Assembly: GCF_019320115.1 (NCBI RefSeq)
Contig: NC_089593.1
Location: 17,716,870-17,780,869 of the forward strand
Reading direction: 5' to 3'
From: Miscanthus floridulus
Taxonomy: Eukaryota > Streptophyta > Magnoliopsida > Poales > Poaceae
Length of the DNA: 64,000 nt
Below are positions 34,251 to 46,439 of the stretch, one piece after another. Made by a program: the position numbers and the translations under genes. Each line of letters starts with the position of its first letter. The first letter of the stretch is position 1. The notes beneath the pieces were generated by a model, which worked only from the letters and a program-made list of their open reading frames with translations, was not told the origin of the DNA and made no database searches.

Positions 34251-36222
34251 CTCTTGAAAATTGGATTGGATACTGTGACCAATTGAGATATCTTGGTGTA
34301 GCCAGTTCTGCTGCCATGATGGTTTGTAACGCTAGCTTTTCTTGATGTTTGCTTCTGGAATCTAGAACCCCGGCAAAGATTACTGCTACTGTCCCCCTAG
34401 ATTTTTGGAATCCCTTGTCTTCGTGGTTGTCTTCTTCTTTTTTCTGATTGCCTTCTTTGGTATTCTCCTTACTAACTTTCCTTGTGTATCGATCTTTGAA
34501 GGTGTAGCAATCTCCGATGGTGTGATTTCCTTTGGGGTGCAAGATGCAACACATGTTTTCAATGCCGTCATACCTTTTGGGCTTGGAAAACTTCCTTGAT
34601 TTGTCAGTCACTGCTATGGTGTTGTCTGGTCTATGTTTTCTTTCCTGATGTCTGTTCTTTCGATGATTTTGCTTGTCCGGGTTGTCTCGGTTGTTTCTAT
34701 CCAGGAATCTTTCTCGCGTCTTTTCCTCTGCGGTAATCATCTTTTCCACTATTCGTCTGAATTCTTCATTATTTCTTGGGTTTTCTTTGCAGAAGTCTTG
34801 AAATTACCACCTAGCCATGATTCCGTGAGAGAAAGCTTCGATTACTTCTCGTTGTGTGATGTCATGTACTTGAGCTCGTAGTTCGCCAAATCGTCGATAG
34901 TAATTTTAGAGACTTTCACCTCCTTTCTCCTTGAGTCCTTTTAACTCTGCGTGGGTGATTGGGTGTGTAATGATACCCATGAAATTTTCATAGAAAGCTC
35001 TTTGTAAGTCCTCCCAATTTCTGATTGATCCTGGATTCAATTTGTCAAACCATTGAAGGGGCATGGTTTCTAGGGCCATGGGAAAGAACAAGGTTTTGAT
35101 GTCGTCGTCTCCTCCGGCCAATTCAATCGATTGCGAGTAAATCCTGAGCCACTGCCTTGGTTTAGTCTTGCCATCATACTTGGAGTGGTTGGACGGCTTG
35201 AACTTGTGAGGCAGTCGTATTGAAGCAAGTCTGTTTGCAAAACAGGGGAATCTATCGTGCGTTCTGGCTTCTGTGTATTCTGATTCAGCGCCCCCTTCTT
35301 GCCAACTGTTGTCTTGGTGAGAGTAGTTTTGCGTGGCTGTCCGAGTAGGTGCTTTGCTTCTGGCCTTTCTTAGTTGTTCGACTCGGTCATTTTGACTATG
35401 ATTTCTTCTACTTTCTCTGTTGTGACTTCCACTTGGTCCAAGTCTCTCAAAAGTGGACTTCCTTTGATTTTGATCTTCCTGCTCATGAGATGTTGACCTG
35501 TCAGGTAGTCTTGAGTGGGCCCTTTCATCGTGCGTCCTTAGGACTGTTGATCGGAGGAAGTTCTGGAGCTGTTCTTGTTTTTCATTGGGATGTGAAGTCA
35601 CCCTGAGTTCTTCTAGTGCTTCTCGGATCTTATCGTAGGGTGTATTCGCTGCTCGTCCTTCTTTGACCTCTCGCTCTGATTTTCTCCTATTGTACTCGGC
35701 TAGGTATGACTCATATTTGATCTAAGCTTCCTTGCGCTGCTTAGCATGGCATTGACGTCCTTGTTTCAATTTGTTCTTTCTCTCTTTGGCTTGCCTTTGA
35801 CTCTTGGTCTCACCATCGTGCCCCTAGGTAAATGGTGATATGTTGGATTCGGATTCATCTGAAGACCTGACGTCGGGCGCTTCTGGGGGGACCAATGGTG
35901 ATCGAGGACGACGAATCATGAATACTTCTCGAGTGTGAGTTGTTCTGTCATCAGCGTTGGTTTCTGTATTGTCAGAGTTGTTGATAACTTCAGTAGAGGC
36001 TTCAGGGTCGCAGATCGAGTCTCCTTCTTGGTAGGGTAGAGCTATTGTCGTTGTTGTGTCAACTAGCCGGGTACTGCTATCCTCAGGAACAGAACCTGGC
36101 CAGTGGATGATGTAGTCTTGAGATGTTATGGTTAGTACGAGACCTTTCTGAGCTCCTGTCAGTGGCATTCTAAGCACTAGATTAAGAGATCTTTTGAGCT
36201 GTGCCCGGTAAGATGTTGCCAT
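34251..36222 (-). pseudogene. gag of element A
   Basis: Starts at MATSYRAQLKRSL (36222) with an acidic/Thr-rich N-terminal segment, interrupted by a stop at about 35824. A Glu/Lys/Arg-rich region follows, then the retrotransposon gag domain (KFKPSNHSKYDGKTKPRQWL, about 35195-35130; WEDLQRAFYENFMG, about 35010). Beyond a further stop comes a very basic segment (DNPDKQNHRKNRHQERKHRPD, about 34680). A Cys/His cluster CCILHPKGNHTIGDC (about 34550) matches the short zinc-binding motif seen before the protease in Tat elements. At least three in-frame stops. Confidence 0.8.
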
Positions 36223-36629
36223 GTTGCCGAGACCAAACGGAAAAGGACCCGTCTTCCTTAGAGTACTCTAAATGTACTCCGAGTTGTATTCTTGATAGGT
36301 TGATGTCGTGTTCCAGAGCCTTATTGGAAAAGAACTCAGATCAGACTCTGTCTCGGAAGCGGAGCCTGAGTTTGAATTGGATGTGTGAAGCCACGAAATC
36401 TAAGTTGAATCGGACATCGCGAGCTACACGAATCTTCCAGCAAGTTGATCTATCGTAGTCACTGAAATAGAATGGTCTTCATGGTGATCTGAATTTTCGA
36501 TGAGACGGCCTTGGAGCTTGCCATTGTCACCTGCCTCACAGATCCATGAACCGAAGATGAAGGTTGATCCTATCGAGAAGATCATGTTGTCGAGGTCCAT
36601 CGAGCTCTTAGATGCAAAGTCGCCGAAAG
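36223..36629 (-). other. 5' untranslated leader of element A
   Basis: Lies between the PBS and the gag start on the minus strand. No coding signature. Confidence 0.5.
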
Positions 36630-36647
36630 CCCCTACCTAGAGCGCCA
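36630..36647 (-). promoter_or_regulatory. Primer-binding site candidate of element A
   Basis: The minus strand reads TGGCGCTCTAGGTAGGGG two bases after the LTR end. It begins TGG, as needed to pair with a tRNA 3' CCA end. The tRNA could not be named with confidence. Confidence 0.55.
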
Positions 36648-36649
36648 GC

Positions 36650-37049
36650 TGTCGATGTTTGACCACCGATAGCCTGCCACGGGGGTACCCGGGGCAGTAT
36701 GTTTGGGCTTCAGCGTATGCGGAACTCGACGGTTAACGCAAGAGACAGTCGATTTATCCTAGTTCAGACCCTCGATCTTTGATCGAGTAATAGCCCTACG
36801 TCCAGTCGGCGTTAGCCTTTGCGTTAGATTGATTGTAAAGTGTTGTGTTGCGTTATCTCTAAAGTCCCGTCTCTAGGAACCCTGCCCTCCTTTATATAGT
36901 CTGGAGGTCAGGATCCTAGTCGGTTTACAATGAGAGAATCCTAGTAGAATTACAGAATAATACTACTACTAAGATTATATGGGAGGAATCCTAGTTAGAC
37001 TAGATCTTTTTCCTTCCTTGTGCGGTATCCCGTAGGTCCCGCACCGATA
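36650..37049 (-). repeat. 5' LTR of element A (400 bp)
   Basis: On the minus strand it runs from TATCGGTGCGGGAC (37049, evidently from TGTCGGTG by one transition) to AACATCGACA (36650). CTTTATATAG near 36890 could serve as a TATA element on either strand. No second LTR copy is in the window, so the limits are by terminal motifs. Confidence 0.7.
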
Positions 37050-37050
37050 G

Positions 37051-37200
37051 GTTGTTCATCCTCTGTTTGTCCCTCTCAGCCAAGGGACCATAGGTGACTG
37101 AGCGCGAATCTTCAACTCTCCTCCTAAACCACATGAAAAACCAAGCAGCCACTGCAACAACCACAGCAGCGGCAGCCCTTCGCCTAGCTTCAAATGCCAT
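37051..37200 (-). pseudogene. First exon fragment of a PIF/Harbinger-nuclease-like (ALP1-like) host gene, cut by element A
   Basis: From ATG at 37200 (minus) an open frame encodes MAFEARRRAAAAVVV, a hydrophobic Ala/Val stretch, WFFMWFRRRVE and then YGPLAERDKQRMNN, where element A begins. The start, a short basic/hydrophobic N-terminus followed by 'ERDxQRxNNL', resembles the N-terminus of plant proteins derived from PIF/Harbinger transposase nucleases (ALP1-like, DDE_Tnp_4). This is recalled family knowledge, not a search result. If right, the DDE nuclease part should lie left of element A, outside this window. The alternative is an unrelated small membrane protein. Confidence 0.45.
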
Positions 37201-38040
37201 GTCTACCAACAGGATGGAGGGCAACATTAGAAAGGGAGCATGCAACATGGGTGTGTACTGCTTAGCAAGCAAAAAATCAGATAAAATAAACTATGAAAGA
37301 CGCGGCTGCCACACCAAAGGGTGCTCCTCCAGCGTATACTGTTACACAATCAACATCAATGACCTCTAGGCACTTTGCTCAGTGTGTACAATAAAATAGG
37401 CATCAGCATGTACAAGATCTACACAAAACATGAGGTATAAACCAAATACGAAGCATCATGCACAAATCTGAGCTAGGAACAGGTAAATCGAGTATAGCAT
37501 CGTACAGTTCTAAGGATGTCAAACCAAGAACACTGATTCTTGGCATTTCAAGCAAAATCCACCAACAAATCAACAAAATCAAAACTAAAGAAAGAGGAGG
37601 GGAAGAGCGCAGGTGGCATATATACCGTCCAAGCGCCGGAGGACCGAGAGAAATCCGCCGGCGAGGGTCGCCTCGGTAGGGCTACCGAGGTCGAGGGGGA
37701 GCAAGACGGGAGTTCGCACCGGAGCTATGGCGGAAGGTGAGGCAAAGAGTGAGGGTGGTAACCCTAGCCGAGACCCACGCACGCTTTTATGGCCCGGACG
37801 ACCTCATCTCCCGCGCTCGGCGCGAAGGTTCCCGTCAAGCACCGAGCGAGCCTGCACCGAGAGGGAAGTGGGGATCGAGAAGACGGCGCCATCCGGGATG
37901 GAGGAGCGAATCTGCATGGGAGAAAGCAGAAGAAAGATACGAGTAGAGCACCCAAACATAGATGAATGCACCAAAAATACAGAATGGGCCAAATGACTGT
38001 CCGATTCAGACAACCAATCACGCTCTTACTGGCCCAGCAT
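37201..38040 (-). other. Probable upstream region/leader of the interrupted gene
   Basis: On the minus strand, about 37990-37560 is C/T-rich and GC-rich and resembles a plant 5' leader. Polypyrimidine stretches follow toward the ATG. Open frames exist on both strands but show no domain. Confidence 0.35.
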
Positions 38041-41000
38041 GACTGCATTAGTGACACAGTGACACGACAAGATCACTAGATCAGCATGCATACTTGCATA
38101 CTCCTGCACGGACGTTGCATGCTCACGTACGTACATCAAGTGGCCGAGAAGGCGACAGCCACCGTAGGACCTGAGCGTCGCTGCGTGGGCCTGAGCTGAA
38201 CCTGACACTACGGGGGCAGATGCACCTAGCCACCAGAGGGCCGGCCCCATGGGCGAGTGCTCGAGGAGGCGGCCCACGCCGGCAGCTCGGCACCCTGGTC
38301 GATCGATCGACAACGACGTCGTCGTCCTCGTCCTCGGCCTCGGCATGCCATGGCCATGACACACGATGTGTCATTCAGTTCAGGCGGTGTCGTCGCCGCC
38401 GCTGATCTGGCCTGGGCCCGGGCCCGGGCCCCAAGTGGCACGAATCATTAGCGGGCCTTTTAATTTGGATCTACTTACTGCATGCGTCATCTACCCTGAT
38501 CCTGTATCTATCCTCACCCACCCCCGGCCACCCAAGAGGACTAGACAAGAATAAGAGCTGCTGTGAGCTGTTTTATTTGTCAAATACTAATTTCTAAAAT
38601 AATTTCACCTGTGAAGTTGTTTTTCTTCTTCTCTCACAGAGACACAAGAGTATCATAGCTCACTGTTGTGAGCTGTTTTATTTGTCAAACACTCGTTTCT
38701 AAAATAATTTCATCCATAAAGTTATTTTTCTCCCGCTCTCATAAATACATGAGTTGGGACAAAGCTAAAAAAAAATAACTTATCTTAGCTCTATCCCTCA
38801 TTTCTCTTTCCCATCCCTGCATGAAGCTGTTTTGTCAAACATTTTTTTTAAAACAGCTTAGCTTCACCTAAAAAGTTACTCATGAAGTTGTTTTTCAAAA
38901 AACAGTTTTACTAGTAAAGCTAAGCTATGCCAAACAGTATGCATGTAATGTACCCGAGCAGTGGCACAACAGCGTCATGCATGCATCACGCATGCAGCTG
39001 CTGCGCGCACGCCGGCCGTCGCGTACGTGGCCACGCACGCGCTACAGGACGGCGAAACGGATCGCCACTGTGTGCCGCGCTAGCTGCAGTGGCCCTGGCC
39101 GGCTTGCAGTTGCAGGACAAACTTACAGTACAACTGTACAAGTGATGTGAGCTCGCCGGCCAGGTAGGTAGGTGCCCAACTGCGTGCCCATACATCACCT
39201 CAGATCATACAAGCTAGAATGACGTTACGCATTCGTCGTCCTTGCACCCTGCAGCTTGGCATGGCATGGCATGCACGCCGGCCGTTCCACCCGAGCACTG
39301 TGTCTCTGTACGTGTGCGCCGGCCGGATAGGTAGCTAGCCGTGACGACTAGTACAGGGCATGCATGCATGCCTGTTGTGACTGACTTGTGTATGTATATA
39401 GAAGCTGCGCGTACGCACGTACAGTGCCAAAAGCAGTGAAGCAAAGACGAGAAAGGCAGCACATTATGCATGTCATACGTACGTACGTACGTACATCGTC
39501 AGAAGCAAGGCAGGTAGCGTACATACGTACATCACGGGCACTCGAGCCGGCAGTAGAGAGTAGAGTCACCCACCCCATTTACAGATTCGTACCACGATGG
39601 ATGGATGGACGACCTGTCTGTGTCAAACGTGTGATAACGATCGCAGGATGTGGATGCATGACTCTACTAGTCCTGTAGAGCACGAAGCAGCACTCACGCG
39701 TCAACCTTTCCTGCTGTCTTCCTTCCCCGGCCCACGCGCCCATCACGGACGACGGCGGACGGGGCTGGCTATCGGCGACGGCGAGGGATCGGAGCGAGTC
39801 CGTCCGCCCATGCATGCTACCAGCGTAGACTGCCCTCTAGAGTCTGGACCGGCCGGCCGGAGGGACCGCGCTAGCTCGTGCCGGTGCACGCTAGCGGCCG
39901 CCGCGCGGGGGGCCGGCAGGTGGTGCGCGCGGGCGCACGCGACGCGCCTAACAAGGCCGCGGCGCGGTGGGGGTGGGGGAGACCAAGCGCTAGCTAGCTG
40001 CTGCTTGGCTGGGGCAGAAGCAGAAGCAGCAGCAGCCGCCAGCCAGAGCATGCGAGACGACGACGACGAGCCGTGCTGTGCGTGCCAAACTATCCGCGTC
40101 GCGCAGTGGCGGAGCCACAGGGAATGCCGGTATGTACCTGCATACCCTACAAAGTAATATATATATACTATATAATACAGTGTATACGCTGTATTTATTA
40201 AAAAAATGAAAAAACATACCTAGACACCAAGCGATGTATATTAGAAAACTGAAACGTCGCGTCGCAGACTCGGAGGGGCCGGGGGCCGGGCCCGGGCCAG
40301 GACGCCAGGCGGGGACGGAGAGGACAGGGGCGGAGGAGAGGACAACGCCCGCTCGCCCAGCCGGCCGGCCTGATGCCTGATGGGCGCAGCGGCAGCAAAG
40401 CGAGCGTGCCCGGCCTGGCTGCTGCACTACTGTCTGCGCCTGGCTGGCTGCCTGCTCCTGCTGCTGCTGTGAATCTGTGACGCACGGATCCAATGGAGAC
40501 GCATGGCGCCTGCCTCACGCAACCCTCGCTCGCTCCCTCGCCGGCCGGGGAGGTCGTCGTCATCACTGCCGACTGCCGTAGTGCCGTGCCACGGGCTCTG
40601 TTCATGCTCCCTGTTAGCGTGAACCGGTGTTGATCGCTGGTTCGTTCGCGGGCTAGCTGCTGCCATTGCTGCTGGTGGCGCCGTGACACGTGCCGCCTGC
40701 GTACGATGCATGCGCAGCTAGCATCCTTCGTGCTCATGGTCTGTCTGTTCCCTTGCGACAGCGAGTTGCGTGCCTTTGCGCTGACGTACAAACCGTCACT
40801 GCCACTTACTACCGCTTTCTCATGGCACTGTTCGTTCATTCACCGCCTAGCTTCTCGCCTTCTCCTTCTCATCAGTTCGCTTTTCAGTGACTCCTTTTCC
40901 GGTCGTGCAGTGCAGACCAGCTGCGCTGCGCTGTGTCCCTGCAGGCTCCCTGCACTGTAGTCTACCCTACCAGACTGCTAAGGTGAATTTATAATAACAG

Positions 41001-41390
41001 AAGGAACGTGGACGCGAGCAAAAAGAAAGTAAGACTGCTGAGTTCATGTTCATCATCAGTACCTTTAACTGTAGTAAAAAGGCTGTAAAACTCTGTCACC
41101 TTTGGCTCGGCCGCTCGTGGTAAATAACCTGGCCCTGGCTTTCAGTTTCGCCGTGGCTGAAAATACTGTTCACTAATTTACTATAAAAAAATATTATTCA
41201 TTCACAGAATAAAAAAAATATTATTCATTAATTTATTATAAAAAATATTATTCATTCACTGAAATAATAGACAAGCCAACAGGGCCTCCGGTGTCCAGTC
41301 CTCCACTGTCCTCCGTGTCTGCTCCTCAGACGGCCTTCCACGCTGACACAAAAGCGGACGGACGGGCTGGGCCACGTACCATTACCAATA
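38041..41390. other. Intergenic region with diverged repeats
   Basis: No gene recognised. Contains a near-direct repeat built on GAGCTGTTTTATTTGTCAAA (about 38567 and 38667) inside an AT-rich repeat that ends near 38938, an ACGT microsatellite at 39476-39495, a GC-rich stretch (about 39720-40560) with spurious long frames, and an AT-rich array of TATTATTCATTCA units (about 41160-41275). Confidence 0.5.
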
Positions 41391-41609
41391 CTTTCTCCCT
41401 CCTTAAATAAATGCACTTCTAAAATTTAAAAATTATCTCAAAATAAATACACTTTTAGACATAAGACAAACCAACTCTAGTTGTTGTTTTTCTACTTTCT
41501 TCTTTACTGAAGTGCAATGATTACATCTTTAGAGGAGTATAAATATAATTTCTCACTAGCATTATCTTTACACATCTAGAGATGTATATTTCTTTTTGGA
41601 TGGAGAGAG
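41391..41609. mobile_element. Stowaway-like MITE
   Basis: Ends CTTTCTCCCTCC / GGATGGAGAGAG, flanked by TA on both sides. AT-rich interior. TA duplications and CTCCCTCC termini are typical of Stowaway (Tc1/mariner) MITEs. Confidence 0.75.
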
Positions 41610-42245
41610 TAGTCCAGTACCACACCACACCAGCATGACACCATGCGTGCTTGCATGTCGTCCCTGCCTCCCTGGCCGTGGCATGGCCTGCCGAGGGCCA
41701 AACTGTGAAGGACTCACAAAACACGCCAGTTCCTGCCTGCTGCTTCTCTCTCTCTCACTGTCCATCATCGATCATCGCCCTCAATCTCCCCCTGACGGCT
41801 GGCCGCCTGGCCTTCTCTATCACGTCACTCCGCTGTCCGTCCGTGTCCGGTGGCAAGAGGAAGGCACGCTCCAATCTGGTGGCGACGGCGACGACATCAT
41901 CATCTGCTTGCACTGCAGCAGCTTCAGGCAGGCACTGTGCTGTGCTCCTCTCACCCTTCCAACTTCCAAGGCCTTGGGGTGCCGACGGTGCGGTGGTTCA
42001 CCACGCATGCACGCATTCCCGGCCGGCCGCAACCCGCAGAGGATCTGCCCAAAAGATCACGAGTTTTTATTTGCGCCCGCAGTGCAGAAATTTAGGCAGC
42101 TGCGCACAAGACGACACCACCATGCGAAATCATGCATGGAGCCGTAGGCTTCGGTGAAAAAATACGCTCAAATAATGTTCCGTCTGCTGCGAGAGAAAAT
42201 ACTATTGTGGCTGAAAAAAACAAATTAAAAAGTACGGATTATCGT

Positions 42246-42378
42246 CCTGTTCGCTTAGGCTTGTTTGGCTTATAAGCCATATTTTTTCAGCCAACGAACA
42301 ATATTTTTCTCTCGCACTAAATCAGTTAACGGTACTTTTAGCCATGCCTTATCAGCCAAACAAGCATAAACGAACAGG
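42246..42378. mobile_element. Foldback MITE, CCTGTTCG termini
   Basis: CCTGTTCGCTTAGGCTTGTTTGGC at the left is mirrored by GCCAAACAAGCATAAACGAACAGG at the right. Related copies occur at 44816, 49538 and 63357. Confidence 0.7.
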
Positions 42379-42514
42379 TCATATAAGAGAAGCAAACAGG
42401 GCCATGGAGTGGGACTTGGAGCTGCTTCGGCTACCAAATTTTTTATGTTTTAGCCTTTTTTTGAAAATTTTTCACAAATATGTCCCTGGATGAAAATTTT
42501 CAAAATCTAGATCC

Positions 42515-42710
42515 TTAGCTCGGCGCAATCGTTGCTGGCGCGAGCTTACACGTCTCGGGGCCAGCCAGCAACTCTGGCGCCGAGCTCTTAGGCTCGAAGC
42601 AGATGTGGCGGTGACAAGGCAGGAAGCTCGGCGCCAGTCACCGTGGCGCCGAGCTCGGTGTCGTAGATCTTGACGTCGAGCTCGGCGTCAGGGTGACTGA
42701 CGCCGAGCCT
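42515..42710. repeat. Series of GC-rich hairpins built on GCTCGGCG
   Basis: Three inverted pairs follow one another. AGCTCGGCGCCA (42625-42636) pairs with TGGCGCCGAGCT (42644-42655). GCTCGGCGTCA (about 42680-42690) pairs with TGACGCCGAGC (about 42698-42708). An imperfect pair lies at about 42518-42585. Confidence 0.8.
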
Positions 42711-42719
42711 GTTTTACGT

Positions 42720-43736
42720 ATAGGCTCCAATCCTTTCTCTCTTCCTCTCCCCCTCTCTCTGGCACACATTCACAGTCAGTCTCGATGTGTGCTGTGCGGA
42801 CGAACGGAACGAGCTCCAATCCAATGATGCACGATTGCACGCGGTTGCGCTGCTGAATGCCCAGTGCATGCATGTTGCCGCCCGATGCCTTGGTTCGTTC
42901 AGGTTCAAACCGTTCAACGAGCACTCGATGAAATCAAGTAAAGCATACATATGGCTGCTGGGTCTGCTGAATCTTGAATCTTGGTCAAAGTTTAGGCCTC
43001 CTGCAACCGCAACTCAACTGTCAGTGATGATAAAAACAAGTCCAAGTCCACCCTACTGTTCCTCTTCTAATTTCTAAACAACACGCCTATAGCCCTATAT
43101 ATACACTTACAGACTGATTATTGTGTCTGCTCCGTGTTTTGACCGAGGTATAATAAATAACTACTAGAGAATCTATTGCACATGCACGCGTCGCTATGGA
43201 AAGGAGACCCTACCCTCAGGTAAAAAACCGGAGTGTTTTAAGGTTTTTTCCAAATCCGGGCCCTCATCATTCCGGGGTGGAGCTGCGATCGAGTAACCAT
43301 CATCCACTTTTTCTTGACACAAAAGATTCCATGGTAAAACCACCAACGTGGACTCGGTCGTGCATGCATCATACGCCCTGGAGATGCTAAACATAGACCA
43401 ATACTTTACTCCAAGCATATGCATACATCATGTATGTATGTATGCATGCAATTAACTAGTGTCACTAGTACTACTACTCTCTAAGCACACCAATCACTAG
43501 CATGAAGCCGAACAGAACTTTTATCGCTGACTTGTTTTGTTGCGTACTACCGGTAGTAATCTCTACAGTATGCGCATGCACGCGGGAAGAAAGCGTAGAA
43601 TAATTTCTAGGGATCGGTAGGGGACTGATAGGTGCAGTGCAGTGCAGTGCAGGGTATCCTAAAACCATGAGGACGGACAAGACGTAGTAGTACTACGCGC
43701 GGTGAATGAATTAGGGACAAAAATCTGCATCACCTG
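42720..43736. other. Intergenic
   Basis: No gene recognised. Contains ATGTATGTATGCATG-type microsatellite sequence near 43430 and a (GTGCA)4-like tract near 43633. Confidence 0.4.
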
Positions 43737-43969
43737 GGCCTCGTTTAGATTGGGGTTAAGAATCAGTATTTGGTACTGTAGCACTTTTGTTTGTATTTGA
43801 CAATTATTGTCCAATCATGGCCTAACTAGGCTCAAAAGATTCGTCTCGTAATTTACAATCAAACTATGTAATTAGTTATTTTTTTATCTATATTTAATAC
43901 TACATGCATGTGTCCAAAGATTTGATGTGACGGAGAGAGAGTGAAAAAACTTGCAGTCTAAACAAGGCA
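43737..43969. mobile_element. MITE, GGCCTCGTTTAG termini, TSD CTG
   Basis: Ends GGCCTCGTTTAGATT / AGTCTAAACAAGGCA; CTG on each side. The interior shares CAATCATGG, AAAAGATTCGTCTCGT and GGAGAGAGAGTGAAAAAACTT with its neighbours. Confidence 0.85.
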
Positions 43970-43985
43970 CTGATTCGCCAACTTG

Positions 43986-44227
43986 GGCCTTGTTTAGATT
44001 GAGAAAAATTTCAAACTGATGAATAGTAGCACTTTCGTCTTATTTGGTAAATATTGTCCAATCGTGGACCAACTAAGCTCAAAAGATTCATCTCGTGATT
44101 TTCAACTAAACTGTGTAATTAGTTATTTTTTTTACCTACATTTAATGCTCCATGCAAACGGCTAAAAATTGATGTGATGGAGAGAGAGTGAAAAAACTTG
44201 AAATTTTGTGGCTATCTAAACAAGGCC
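43986..44227. mobile_element. MITE, GGCCTTGTTTAG termini, TSD TTG
   Basis: Perfect GGCCTTGTTTAGAT / ATCTAAACAAGGCC ends; TTG on each side. Nearly identical to the copy at 47758-47997 and only 17 bp from the previous MITE. Confidence 0.9.
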
Positions 44228-45993
44228 TTGTTGGAAATTGGAGAAGAGGGGGCGTGGGGAGATCTCTGGCGCAGGTCCAATCCTTTTTTTTTTCTCGTCT
44301 CCCATTTCAGCCAGCCAAAGATTTTTTTTTCCTTTTGCATTTGGGAACTTGGAGCCTCAGCGACAGCAAGGCAGCAGCAGGACGCAACAGGTAATGCCAA
44401 GGCCACGTGAGGTGGTATAAATCCCACACGCACTTCCTATCATTTTTTTCCCTGCAGGTGAAAAGGTTATTAGTACAGCAGAAAGAAATACTTATGACCC
44501 TACCTGGTTATTACCGGTGTCTGATTAAGCAAGTGACCACCAGCTGTGTTGTTCTTCTTTGTTTGTTCGAGAAAATTGACCACACCAACCAAATGCATGT
44601 TGCTAAACCAGATGCAATGCAATGCAATGAGATGAACGGGAAGCTAGCGATTAGTTATTCGAGATCCGTTCCGTTAGCGCACCGTTATGATTGGATTCCG
44701 GACAGTACAGTACAGTACAATAGCATCTGATGATATATAATAGCAGCACGCAGCACTCCTCTCCTCTTGTCTCGGCCCCTCCGGTTTCTCCAAAGGTTGA
44801 CAGGCCGAATAATTGCCCTGTTCGTTTGGCTGATAAGACATGACTGAAAGGACTGTTGATTGATTTGTTGTGAGAGAAAAATACTGTTCGTTGACCGAAA
44901 AAGTACGGCTTATAAGCAAGCAAAATACTCAGACATATATAAGCATGCATTAGCGCAAGAACAATGCATGCATCTAACCCACGCAGACGCAGGCCGGGGT
45001 TCAGAAATCAGAGCCATGTGACGGAATACCTGTCTCCAAAGAAGCAAGCAAAGCGACACCGGCGATTTCATATCCCCAGTAGTTTACGGAATCTGATACA
45101 GATCTGCCATTTGAAAATGCTAAATGCATGGGACGGACAGATCATCTGGTGCCCTGTTGCCCAATCTTCCAACAACAGGAGGTGCCTCCCAAATGCCTCA
45201 TTAACAACCGCTAATTATATATATATATATATAATATAATCCTCCAATGCCAATGCCAACCACAGACAGAGGTAGCAGGAGGGGCAGGGCACAGTCGTCG
45301 CTTTGCCCCCACGCAAGCCTCGATGGCCACCATGTTGAAGGCTCGGCTCCCAGTCCCAGCAGTGCAGCGTCCGGACCAGGGGCAGCTCAGGTCGTCGTCC
45401 TGCACCCATGGTTTGAATGGGAATAATGCAGCAGCATTGCAGTGCAGTAGGGTAATTCAATGAATTCATGGCCTCAATGGTCATGGGGGTGGACAGCCAG
45501 GCCTTCAATGGTTAGGGTTGCAATCCAACCAAAAGCCAGCTCCCTCGCTCACAAGTCTTGTCCTCTCAAGAGGAAGGGGGTGGACGGACAGGCCTTCAAT
45601 GGGACTGACCGAGCCCCTTGGTGGTGTTGAATCTGAGACCAAAAACAAGTGGCTGGTTCCAGTACAAGCTGCTGGTGCATGATAATCTACTAGAGCTGCA
45701 CACTACTACTCCTACTAGCTCAGAGCCCATGCAATGCAATGCAATGCATACAGTACACTCAAATGTCACATCTACTTATACTTGTCTCACATCTCTGCTG
45801 AAATTTGACCACGCTGGTTTGTTTTTGATGTTAGAGAAAAATACTATTTATTTGCTGAAAAATAATGTTAAAATAGTTCAACCGAACGGGCCGTAGCCCA
45901 TGAGTCATGGTATGAACAAGTTATTGCCCACCAGCTCCTAACTCAGCTAATCCAAGTGGCCACTACTCTACTGCAGGGATGAAGATGAACTGA
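44228..45993. other. Intergenic with MITE remnants
   Basis: No gene recognised. A degraded CCTGTTCGTTTGGCTGATAAG foldback lies at about 44816-44925 and a fragment of the same family (GAGAAAAATACTATTTATTTGCTG) at about 45830-45895. An (AT)n microsatellite is at about 45217-45235 and a GCAATGCAATGCAATG tract at about 45730. Confidence 0.45.
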
Positions 45994-46224
45994 GGGCGCG
46001 TTTAGTTGGCAAATTTTTTTTTGTTTTGACAACTGTAGCATTTTCGTTTGTATTTGGCAATTAGTGTCTAATTATAAACTAATTAGGTTCGAAAGTTTCG
46101 TCTCGTGATTTCTTACTCTACTGTGCAAGTAGTTTTATTTTTCGTCTATATTTAGTACTCTATACATGTGCCATAAGATTCGATCGATGTGATACTTGAA
46201 AATTTTTGGAATCTAAACCGGGCC
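45994..46224. mobile_element. MITE, GGGCGCGTTTAG termini, TSD TGA
   Basis: GGGCGCGTTTAGTT / AATCTAAACCGGGCC ends flanked by TGA. The interior is of the same family as 43737. Confidence 0.85.
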
Positions 46225-46439
46225 TGAACTGAACTGCTGCTGCCTCTGCCTGCCAGCAGTAGAGGCAGACAAGGCCAGCAAAACCTGTCAATCCACCCAT
46301 CTCTTCAGGTTAATCCATTCGGTTCCAATCCACCCCCGTACGGGAAATTGACTCGCTTTCTTGCAGTGTCCAGGACTCGCTTTCTTGCACCTTCCCGAAG
46401 CCAAATGGAAACTGAGGATGTTACATGGTGTCGCATTGG

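Larger units (their letters stand above)
1..37049 (-). mobile_element. Element A: Tat/Retand-type Ty3/gypsy LTR retrotransposon (left end outside window)
   Basis: This is the outermost element of a three-level nest. Seen: gag, protease, RT, RNase H and integrase fragments run on the minus strand from about 36222 down to 30406. A 400-bp LTR lies at 36650-37049 with a primer-binding-site candidate just inside it. A multi-exon gene on the opposite (plus) strand occupies the stretch beyond the integrase, at 1-1597 and 28117-28863. Known: an antisense extra ORF between pol and the 3' LTR is characteristic of the Tat lineage. The plus-strand gene is split by element B (1598-28111). The 3' LTR of A should lie to the left of the window. 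Many in-frame stops and at least one RT frameshift show that this copy is dead. Confidence 0.85.

Noticed and set aside
39597..40839. Long GC-rich frames on both strands
   Set aside because: No recognisable domain, overlapping on both strands, and no splice or codon pattern.
41596..42157. Overlapping plus-strand frames of 168-183 codons
   Set aside because: Start within a Stowaway MITE; no domain.
43610..45780. Possible microRNA precursor among GCAGTGCAGTGCAG and GCAATGCAATG tracts
   Set aside because: Simple repeats; no match to a conserved plant microRNA was recognised.
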